NCBI GenBank assembly: GCA_013698435.1
Contig: JACCVA010000342.1
Span: 1 to 5,217 of the forward strand
Length of the DNA: 5,217 bases
Direction of reading: 5' to 3'
Origin: Nocardioidaceae bacterium
GTDB taxonomy: Bacteria; Actinomycetota; Actinomycetes; Propionibacteriales; Nocardioidaceae
The notes beneath the pieces were generated by a model. That model was not told the DNA's origin. It did no database searches and worked only from the letters and a program-made list of their open reading frames with translations. How positions within the stretch are numbered: position 1 is the first letter of the stretch; each line of letters begins with the position of its first letter. Both the position numbers and the translations under genes were made by a program. Positions 1-5,048 of the stretch are shown piece by piece.

Positions 1-681
1 CACAAAGCCCATCACATTGTTGTAGAACGAGACCCAGTCGTCCATCTTGCCGAGCTCCACGTTGCCGACGACGTGGTCGAGCGCCTGGAACAGCCGCTTC
101 GGCGCGCCTGGCGGTCTGACCACTGTGGACGCCCGCTCGACGTAGCCCGGCAGGTAGGGACCGTTGTACTGCGACCGATGGATGAGCGAGTGGCGGGTGT
201 CGCCGTACGCCGCGATGGCCGCCATCCGCACGGTGCCGTGCTCGTCGGAGATGTCGTGCGGCTCCTCCAGGATCGTCGCGCCGGTCGCGCGCGCCCGGGC
301 GATGCACTTGTCGACGTCGGGCACCTCGAGGGCGATGTCGCTGACACCGTCTCCATGGGCACGGTGGTGGTCGAGCAGTGGGCTGTCGGGAGCGACGCCA
401 CCCTTGATCACGAAGCGGCACGACCCACTCTTGAGCACGAACGCCTTGTGGTCGCGGTTGCCCGTCTCCGGGCCGCTGTAGCCGACGAGCTGCATGCCGT
501 ACGCCGACTGGTAGTAGTGGGCGACCTGCGTCGCGTTGCCGACGATGAAGACGACCGCATCCCAGCCGGTGACAGGGAACGGGTCCACCTCCGCGTCGTA
601 CTCGACAAGCCCGACGAGCTGCTTGAGCTGGTCGAGGGTGAGTTCAGCCAGCACTTCTTCGTTGGTCAATGTGTCACTCAT
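1..681 (-). CDS. hpd: 4-hydroxyphenylpyruvate dioxygenase (HPPD), N-terminal 227 residues, 3' end cut by window edge
   Basis: Cytosolic Fe(II) dioxygenase of tyrosine catabolism that turns 4-hydroxyphenylpyruvate, O2 into homogentisate and CO2. The frame is open from ATG at 681 to base 1 (227 codons); the family is usually about 380-400 residues, so roughly the last 150-170 are outside the window. The first vicinal-oxygen-chelate domain spans about residues 36-170, with DPFPVTGWDAVVFIVGN (33-49), HGDGVSDIALEVPDVD (109-124) and YNGPYLPGY (172-180), all typical of actinobacterial HPPD. The second domain begins with LDHVVGNVELG (201-211); H203 matches the first iron ligand of the family. The other His and the Glu ligand are not visible. 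The start is supported by the divergent promoter region immediately upstream; the Shine-Dalgarno is weak (only a GGGA-like run), and the 30-residue lead before DPFPV is somewhat longer than I expect, so a later start cannot be excluded. It is divergent from an Lrp/AsnC gene that probably regulates it. Family assignment is secure. Confidence 0.97.
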   Translation of the reverse strand, partial: MSDTLTNEEVLAELTLDQLKQLVGLVEYDAEVDPFPVTGWDAVVFIVGNATQVAHYYQSAYGMQLVGYSGPETGNRDHKAFVLKSGSCRFVIKGGVAPDSPLLDHHRAHGDGVSDIALEVPDVDKCIARARATGATILEEPHDISDEHGTVRMAAIAAYGDTRHSLIHRSQYNGPYLPGYVERASTVVRPPGAPKRLFQALDHVVGNVELGKMDDWVSFYNNVMGFV

Positions 682-703
682 GGTCCCGAGCGTGGCGGCT
701 ATC

Positions 704-716
704 GCGCACTCTGCGC
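704..716. promoter_or_regulatory. Perfect 5-3-5 inverted repeat near the hpd start, candidate operator
   Basis: GCGCA-CTC-TGCGC lies 23 bp before the hpd start codon. If hpd is transcribed from a promoter near 731-736 on the minus strand, this dyad would sit just after the transcription start, a place where a bound protein would repress. The arms are short and GC-rich, so chance is possible. The CTGCGCA at 711-717 recurs at 776-782, 65 bp away, beside the regulator gene. Confidence 0.3.
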
Positions 717-728
717 AACCGGATGTGC

Positions 729-737
729 TGATACTAT
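729..737 (+). promoter_or_regulatory. Extended -10-like element, candidate promoter of the Lrp/AsnC gene (may also serve hpd)
   Basis: TGATACTAT fits the TGN-TANNNT extended -10 pattern common in actinobacteria and is the only AT-rich patch in the 137-bp divergent region. Read on the other strand the same patch gives TAGTAT (736 down to 731), so it could be the -10 of hpd, or both promoters could overlap here. No convincing -35 box is seen in either direction. Predicted leaders would be about 40 nt for hpd and about 75 nt for the regulator. Confidence 0.35.
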
Positions 738-757
738 GCACCTTGTCCACCTCCAGG

Positions 758-776
758 GCACATGCACTGCACGTGC
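758..776. promoter_or_regulatory. 19-bp near-perfect inverted repeat, candidate Lrp/AsnC operator
   Basis: GCACATGCA-C-TGCACGTGC: two 9-bp arms around one central base, matching at 8 of 9 paired positions. Its size and symmetry suit a dimeric HTH protein of the Lrp/AsnC type, whose gene starts 42 bp to the right. It would lie upstream of an hpd promoter and downstream of the candidate -10 of the regulator gene, which would permit autorepression with hpd control from one site. An overlapping 10-bp palindrome, GCTGCGCAGC, follows at 775-784. Binding is inferred, not shown. Confidence 0.45.
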
Positions 777-808
777 TGCGCAGCCTGCCCAGAGTCCCGG
801 CCGTGACC

Positions 809-814
809 AAGGAG
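809..814 (+). promoter_or_regulatory. Ribosome binding site of the Lrp/AsnC gene
   Basis: AAGGAG followed by AGCG and then ATG at 819. It is a strong Shine-Dalgarno with a short four-base gap, and it fixes the start of the regulator at 819. Confidence 0.65.
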
Positions 815-818
815 AGCG

Positions 819-1289
819 ATGTCGATCGACGCGCTGGACGCCCGGATCATCGCGCTGTTCGCCGAACAGCCGCGCATCGGCGTACTGGAGGCGTCGCGGC
901 GGCTGGGCGTCGCCCGCGGCACCGTCCAGTCGCGGCTCGACCGGCTGGAGCAGTCCGGCGTCGTCCGGTCCTGGGGTCCGGAGCTCGACTCCGAGGCGCT
1001 CGGCTATCCGGTCACCGCGTTCATCACCTTGGAGATCACCCAGGGCGGGGGCCACGACCCGGTCGGCGATCATCTGGCGCTGATCCCGGAGGTCGTCGAG
1101 GCGCATACGGTCACCGGGCCGGGCGACCTATGGTGCCGGGTCGTGGCCAGGTCCAACACCGACCTGCAGCGGGTGCTGGACACGGTGGTGGCCCATCCCG
1201 GCATCGAGCGGTCGGCGACGATGATCTCGCTGACCAGCCAGATCCGTCATCGTCTGCTCCCGTTGGTGCACGAGGCCGGCCGGGCGTGA
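819..1289 (+). CDS. Lrp/AsnC family transcriptional regulator, probable regulator of hpd
   Basis: A 156-residue DNA-binding protein, the usual length for one-domain-plus-RAM Lrp/AsnC members. Residues 4-50 form the N-terminal AsnC-type winged helix-turn-helix (LDARIIALFAEQPRIG, then ASRRLGVARGTVQSRLDRLE at 25-44). Residues about 66-145 form the alpha/beta RAM domain that in this family drives oligomerisation and amino-acid binding; TGPGDLWCRVVA (99-110) corresponds to the conserved G-x-x-DL turn near the effector pocket. The start is set by AAGGAG at 809-814. It is divergent from hpd, an arrangement I recall in Streptomyces coelicolor (hpd next to an AsnC-type gene). From the neighbourhood I infer that it senses tyrosine, phenylalanine or a breakdown product and controls hpd through the dyads between the genes; the ligand cannot be read from sequence. 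No clear terminator follows the stop, and read-through toward the ATPase gene 129 bp on is possible. Confidence 0.95.
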   Translation: MSIDALDARIIALFAEQPRIGVLEASRRLGVARGTVQSRLDRLEQSGVVRSWGPELDSEALGYPVTAFITLEITQGGGHDPVGDHLALIPEVVEAHTVTGPGDLWCRVVARSNTDLQRVLDTVVAHPGIERSATMISLTSQIRHRLLPLVHEAGRA

Positions 1290-1324
1290 CAGGGTCCACT
1301 GCGTAGATCTGACGGCGTCCCCAA

Positions 1325-1340
1325 CGTGACAGACGTCACG
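1325..1340. promoter_or_regulatory. CRP/GlxR-like palindrome upstream of the sugar ABC ATPase gene
   Basis: CGTGAC-AGAC-GTCACG is a perfect 6-4-6 inverted repeat. It contains GTGA-N6-TCAC, the core of sites bound by CRP-family cAMP regulators (GlxR in Corynebacterium, CRP in Mycobacterium), whose consensus is TGTGA-N6-TCACA. The outer bases here are C and G rather than T and A. The centre is about 86 bp before the ATPase start, a sensible place for carbon-source control. It could instead be a hairpin after the regulator gene, but no T run follows. Confidence 0.4.
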
Positions 1341-1382
1341 GGCTCTGCCAGACTCAGGGCGTCCACCTTTGCAACGGATCGT

Positions 1383-1400
1383 CCGGCACGTTCCTGCCGG
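1383..1400. promoter_or_regulatory. 6-6-6 inverted repeat directly before the ATPase ribosome binding site
   Basis: CCGGCA-CGTTCC-TGCCGG is a perfect 6-bp dyad with a 6-base centre, ending one base before the GAAGGGA of the ATPase gene. As DNA it could bind a dimeric regulator such as a LacI-type sugar repressor; as RNA it would fold into a leader hairpin next to the Shine-Dalgarno. No clear -10 element is seen in the 129-bp gap, so the transcription start is unknown. Confidence 0.35.
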
Positions 1401-1401
1401 T

Positions 1402-1408
1402 GAAGGGA
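1402..1408 (+). promoter_or_regulatory. Ribosome binding site deciding the ATPase start
   Basis: GAAGGGA is ten bases before ATG 1419 but only one base before the in-frame GTG at 1410. The spacing favours ATG 1419, which is also where MsiK-like proteins usually begin. Confidence 0.5.
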
Positions 1409-1418
1409 TGTGTACGCC

Positions 1419-2582
1419 ATGTCATCAGTCAGCTTCCGGGACGCCTCCTGCGTGTACCCCGGCTCCACGGCCCCTGCCGTCGACGCTCTCAACCTCGAGA
1501 TCGGCGACGGCGAGTTCATGGTGCTGGTCGGTCCGTCGGGGTGCGGCAAGTCGACCTCGCTGCGGATGCTCGCCGGACTGGAGGCCGTGTCGTCCGGTGA
1601 GATCTTGATCGGCGACCGCGAGGTCACAGACGTCGCACCCAAGGACCGCGACATCGCGATGGTGTTCCAGAACTACGCGCTGTACCCCCACATGACCGTC
1701 GCCGACAACATGGGTTTCGCGCTGAAGATGGCGGGCGCCCCCAAGGACGAGCGTGAGCGTCGCGTGCGCGATGCCGCCGAGCTGCTCGGGCTCACCGAGT
1801 TCCTCGACCGCAAGCCGAAGGCGATGTCGGGTGGGCAGCGGCAGCGCGTTGCCATGGGCCGGGCCATCGTCCGCAACCCGCAGGTCTTCTGCATGGACGA
1901 GCCGCTGTCGAACCTCGACGCCAAGCTGCGGGTCTCGACGCGCACCCAGATCGCGTCGCTGCAGCAGCGCCTCGGTGTCACCACGGTCTACGTCACCCAC
2001 GACCAGGTGGAGGCGATGACGATGGGCGACCGCGTCGCCGTACTCAAGGACGGTCTCCTGCAGCAGGTCGACACGCCCCTCGGCCTGTACGACAACCCGG
2101 TGAACTTGTTCGTCGCCGGGTTCATCGGCTCGCCTGCGATGAACCTACTCGAAGGCAAGTTCACGGAACGGGGCGCAGTGGTCAACGGGCACGACATACC
2201 ACTCCCCGTCACGGCTGCCGACCGCAGCGGCCACGACGGCGCCATCACGGTCGGCATCCGTCCCGAGCGGTTCCAGATCAGCGACGACGGCCAAGGCATC
2301 CCGGTCACTGTCTCGGTGGTCGAGGAGCTGGGAGCCGACGCCTACCTCTACGGCGTGGCTGACACCGGTGCGGAGACCGCCAAGGAGGGCGCGTTCACCA
2401 GCGGTACCGACGTCGTGATCCGGGTGGAGGCGCGCCGGGAGTTCGAGCGCGGCTCGACCGTCCACGTCACGAGCGACCCGGAGTACATCCACGTGTTCGC
2501 GACCGAGTCAGGCGAGCGCCTCGACTCCAACGCGAGCAACGGCGCGACGTCCACTCACGGAGCGTCTCGATCCGCCGGGTGA
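1419..2582 (+). CDS. ugpC: Carbohydrate ABC importer ATP-binding subunit, MalK/UgpC/MsiK type
   Basis: Cytoplasmic ATPase that powers type I ABC importers for sugars or glycerol phosphate. The 387 residues from ATG 1419 match the family length (about 360-390). The nucleotide-binding domain shows Walker A GPSGCGKST (38-46), Q-loop Q84 in VFQNYALYPHMTV, signature MSGGQRQR (136-143), Walker B VFCMDEP with catalytic E161, D-loop SNLD (164-167) and H-loop H194. The C-terminal TOBE/OB-fold regulatory region begins around FIGSPAMNLL (235-244) and includes GIRPERF. The last 25 or so residues are a Ser/Asn/Gly-rich tail that looks disordered. All catalytic residues are present; the signature Met in place of Leu is tolerated in this family. 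No permease or solute-binding gene is adjacent: the gene on the left is the Lrp regulator and that on the right is convergent. This fits shared ATPases such as Streptomyces MsiK. The ugpC symbol is a family label; the substrate is not known. Confidence 0.96.
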   Translation: MSSVSFRDASCVYPGSTAPAVDALNLEIGDGEFMVLVGPSGCGKSTSLRMLAGLEAVSSGEILIGDREVTDVAPKDRDIAMVFQNYALYPHMTVADNMGFALKMAGAPKDERERRVRDAAELLGLTEFLDRKPKAMSGGQRQRVAMGRAIVRNPQVFCMDEPLSNLDAKLRVSTRTQIASLQQRLGVTTVYVTHDQVEAMTMGDRVAVLKDGLLQQVDTPLGLYDNPVNLFVAGFIGSPAMNLLEGKFTERGAVVNGHDIPLPVTAADRSGHDGAITVGIRPERFQISDDGQGIPVTVSVVEELGADAYLYGVADTGAETAKEGAFTSGTDVVIRVEARREFERGSTVHVTSDPEYIHVFATESGERLDSNASNGATSTHGASRSAG

Positions 2583-2678
2583 GCTCGGTGCTGGTGGCCG
2601 CCGGCGCCGCCGCACGTCGAACGAGTCCGGTCTCCGTCGCCGGAATCGGCGCAGTGATGCCTGTCGGGCGCCATGCGC
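2583..2678. other. Convergent intergenic gap between the ATPase and MFS genes
   Basis: This 96-bp stretch separates two genes that end toward each other. It has no ORF or promoter I can support. It holds a GC-rich run (2597-2613) and a weak TCCGG-N9-CCGGA pair at 2626-2644, and its right end forms most of the hairpin described at 2659-2684. Confidence 0.6.
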
Positions 2679-2684
2679 TCAGGC
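2659..2684. terminator. Bulged hairpin over the MFS stop codon, candidate bidirectional terminator
   Basis: GCCTG (2659-2663) pairs with CAGGC (2680-2684), and inside it GCGC (2668-2671) pairs with GCGC (2675-2678) around a CAT loop, with an uneven internal loop of 4 and 1 bases. The structure includes the TGA of the MFS gene at 2681-2679 and lies in a convergent gap where both transcripts need to stop. There is no T run on either strand, so it would be a non-canonical terminator of the kind common in actinobacteria, or only an mRNA 3' end stabiliser. Confidence 0.3.
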
Positions 2685-4046
2685 CGGGCGGCGTACCCGG
2701 GTCGCGACGAAGATCGCGAACAGCATCACCGCGCTCGACAGCGCGAAGATCGTGCTGAACACCTCGGTCCCGGACCAGCTGTCACGCCACACGGCGTAGA
2801 CGACCCCGGCCGCGCCGATGACCGTGAGACCGCCGAGTGAGTCGCTCATCTGGATCGCAGCGGAGTTGGCGCCTCTGTCACCCACCGGCGAGTAGTCGAA
2901 CAGCAAGACAGCGTTGCTCGCCATCGACAGGCCCATGCCGACGCCACCGATCAGCAGGCCGACGCCGGCGAACCAGGCAGGCACCGTGACAGCCTGCGTC
3001 ACCACCGCGGCGGAGGCAGTGATCGCGACGCCCACTGTCACCACCACGGCACCCCGGACGACGAGCGCGCTGCGGGCCATCCGCAGCGCCGGCCGGCCCT
3101 GGAACATCGCGCCGGCAGACCAGCCGAGCGCGGTCCCGGCGACCGACAAGCCGGCGATGGTGGGCGACAAGCCCCGGTGCTCGACCATCATCAGCGGGAC
3201 GTACGCCTGAGTGCTGAAGAACCCACCGGCCATCACGCCGCGGAACGCCACCACCGACGGCAGCCCCCGGCGCAGCCGCAACGTCCCCGCCGGGAACATC
3301 TGCCGCGCCGACGCCACCAGCAAGACCAACCCGACGGCCACCGCCGCGGGCGCCAGCAGCCAGTGTTGGTGCTCTGCCTGCAGACCACCCCACTGCATCA
3401 GCGCGGCACCCGCGGCCATCGCGGCGGCGTACTGCACGCGATGGGGGCGCCGGGTGCCGGTGGCGCGGCTCGCGGCCAGTTTCGGCAAGACGGCCAGCAG
3501 CGGTATCGGCATGAGTGGCACGAGGGACAGGAACGCCCAGCGCCAGGAGACGTACTCGGTGAGCGTCCCGGCGATGAACGGGCCGATGACGGACGGCACG
3601 ACCCACGCGGTCGAGATCAGCGACATCACCCGCGGTCGCAGATCGTCGGGGTAGCACTGCGCGATGACGACGTACACCGCGACGATCGTGAACCCAGCGC
3701 CGAGGCCCTGCACGACTCGTCCGACGATGAGCAGCGGCATCGTCGGAGCCAGCCCGGACACGACCAGACCGCCGGTGAAGGTCAATGCTCCGATGACGAG
3801 CGGCACCCGGGGACCGATGCGGTCGCAGATCTCGCCTCCGAGCCCGTTGGCGAACATCACCGCGCCGAGGAAGCCGGTGAGCGCGAAGGCGAACAGACTC
3901 TGGCCGCCGAGCTCGCGCGCCGCTACCGGCAGCGCCGTCGCCACCGCCATGAACTCGAACGCGATGCCGACGATGAGGCCGAAGATGCCGATCGACAGCC
4001 GCCGGTACTCGCGGTCGAACGGCCCGACCACGGGCTGGTGCGTCAT
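2679..4046 (-). CDS. MFS transporter, probable DHA2-like (14-segment) drug/proton antiporter
   Basis: Integral membrane exporter of 455 residues from ATG 4046. I count about 14 hydrophobic segments, from residue 18 to near the C-terminus, with a basic tail. Family motifs are clear: an acidic residue in segment 1 (E31 in FEFMAVATALP, at the place of the Asp in the D1 motif of DHA2 exporters), motif A GGEICDRIGPRVPLVIG (70-86, D75 and R76), motif B GRVVQGLGAG (109-118, R110), and a motif C-like WVVPSVIGPFIAG (148-160), the mark of antiporters. The first half is better conserved than the second. Drug or metabolite export by proton exchange follows from the family; the substrate is unknown. GTG 4052 is an alternative start two codons earlier; ATG is preferred because GACGG lies five bases before it, though this is a poor Shine-Dalgarno. 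It starts 12 bp after the metalloprotease stop, so it is very probably cotranscribed and translationally coupled. Confidence 0.95.
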   Translation of the reverse strand: MTHQPVVGPFDREYRRLSIGIFGLIVGIAFEFMAVATALPVAARELGGQSLFAFALTGFLGAVMFANGLGGEICDRIGPRVPLVIGALTFTGGLVVSGLAPTMPLLIVGRVVQGLGAGFTIVAVYVVIAQCYPDDLRPRVMSLISTAWVVPSVIGPFIAGTLTEYVSWRWAFLSLVPLMPIPLLAVLPKLAASRATGTRRPHRVQYAAAMAAGAALMQWGGLQAEHQHWLLAPAAVAVGLVLLVASARQMFPAGTLRLRRGLPSVVAFRGVMAGGFFSTQAYVPLMMVEHRGLSPTIAGLSVAGTALGWSAGAMFQGRPALRMARSALVVRGAVVVTVGVAITASAAVVTQAVTVPAWFAGVGLLIGGVGMGLSMASNAVLLFDYSPVGDRGANSAAIQMSDSLGGLTVIGAAGVVYAVWRDSWSGTEVFSTIFALSSAVMLFAIFVATRVRRPA

Positions 4047-4058
4047 GGTCACCGTCGA

Positions 4059-5048
4059 TCAGGCGCCTGACGCAGCACGCAGAGCCGACCAGGCTCGCAT
4101 CATCCGGAGGGCTTGACCGGCGGTGAACCGGTCCATGCACGCGTCGTAGGAGTAGTCCATGAAGTTATGGATCGGGTCACGTCCCGGCGCCGCGCAGGTG
4201 TTCCGGTTCCGCGGACAGGTGTAGCTCGGGCGGGACTCGGCGGGCGTGTCCGCGACGAGGTCGCCGCGCGTGCCGCAGCGCCCGGTGAACGTGTGGAAGA
4301 GTCCGAGCCAGTGACCGCTCTCGTGCACGGCCACGTCGCCGGTGCTGTAGCGGCCGCTCATGCCACCAGGCAGCGCACGGCGGGAGATGGTGATGCCGTC
4401 GAGCAGCGGTTCCTGTCGGTATGCCGTCGGCTGGGTTGCCCAACCAAGCATGCCGGAGCGGCTTCCTGTGACGTAGACGTTGAGATCACTGGCGTCGCCG
4501 CGGTGGAGGGCGCGCTTGGCGTGCCTCTCGGCGACGGATCCCTCCTCCATGCGGTACCAGCTGTCCTTGGTGGTCACGTCGACACGGGCCAGGCGAAAGG
4601 CGAACGGGGCGACACTTGCCCAGGCGCTTTGGCGGCCGGCGTACGCGCGGTTGAGCACGGAAATCTGACGCTCGATCCGGGTACGTGCCACTCCGCTGCT
4701 GTTGGAGTCTCGCAGCACGTGCACAAAGACACGCACGACCGTCATCTGGATGCGCTGCGTGTCGAGCCCCGTTCGTGCTGGACCCTGGCGGCTGACGGCC
4801 CGTTGCTCTGCCTCCGCACGGACGAGCTGCTCGTCGGCAGCGGCCACCTCAGCGTCGCTGAGGTGGTCGGGGTCGACGATGTTGGTGCCGCGGGCGACCA
4901 CGGGCTTGTCTTCGCACTCCCGGGCAGCCTCGACCGACTGCGGCGGCTGAGGTCGGGCCAGCCTTGCCGTCGAAACGGCGTCCTCGGAGACGACGAAGGC
5001 CAGCAGGGCGATCCCGATCGCGCTCGCCAGCGACGTCGTGCGCCTCAT
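4059..5048 (-). CDS. Secreted M43-type (cytophagalysin/pappalysin) zinc metalloprotease
   Basis: A 329-residue preproenzyme predicted to act outside the cell. Residues 1-30 have an Arg-Arg start and a hydrophobic core (LASAIGIALLAFVV, 7-20), giving a signal peptide or a membrane anchor. Residues about 35-95 are a charged, partly helical stretch that looks like a propeptide, with a single cysteine, C45. The catalytic domain follows. HESGHWLGLFH at 242-252 is the metzincin zinc motif (H242, H246, H252 ligands, E243 base), and NFMDYSYDACMDRFT (295-309) carries the Met-turn M297 and the ending typical of M43. C258, C278, C285 and C304 match a two-disulfide arrangement seen in M43 enzymes. The protein stops soon after the Met-turn region and has no C-terminal sorting or adhesion domain. 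The ATG overlaps the stop of the upstream DUF3039 gene (ATGA), and no good Shine-Dalgarno is seen, so translation is likely coupled. Substrate and physiological role are unknown. Confidence 0.94.
   Translation of the reverse strand: MRRTTSLASAIGIALLAFVVSEDAVSTARLARPQPPQSVEAARECEDKPVVARGTNIVDPDHLSDAEVAAADEQLVRAEAEQRAVSRQGPARTGLDTQRIQMTVVRVFVHVLRDSNSSGVARTRIERQISVLNRAYAGRQSAWASVAPFAFRLARVDVTTKDSWYRMEEGSVAERHAKRALHRGDASDLNVYVTGSRSGMLGWATQPTAYRQEPLLDGITISRRALPGGMSGRYSTGDVAVHESGHWLGLFHTFTGRCGTRGDLVADTPAESRPSYTCPRNRNTCAAPGRDPIHNFMDYSYDACMDRFTAGQALRMMRAWSALRAASGA

Noticed and set aside
73..1083. Long plus-strand open frame over hpd and the regulator start
   Set aside because: It is antisense to hpd, whose protein is clearly conserved, and then runs out of frame through the Lrp gene. 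The translation is Arg/Ala-rich with no family features, as expected for a shadow in high-GC DNA.
1410..1418. GTG 1410 as start of the ATPase
   Set aside because: The Shine-Dalgarno GAAGGGA would be one base from it, too close; ATG 1419 has workable spacing and fits the family N-terminus.
2626..2644. TCCGG-N9-CCGGA as the ATPase terminator
   Set aside because: Only a 5-bp stem with a 9-base loop and no T run, easily due to chance at this GC content.
3177..4070. 297-codon plus-strand frame and the 420-codon minus-strand frame over the MFS gene
   Set aside because: Both overlap the MFS frame, lack hydrophobic segments, and are Arg/His/Gly-rich shadows.
5019..5048. Twin-arginine (Tat) signal in the metalloprotease
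   Set aside because: There is an Arg-Arg pair at residues 2-3, but the following residues TTSLA do not fit the RRxFLK pattern. A general Sec signal is more likely.
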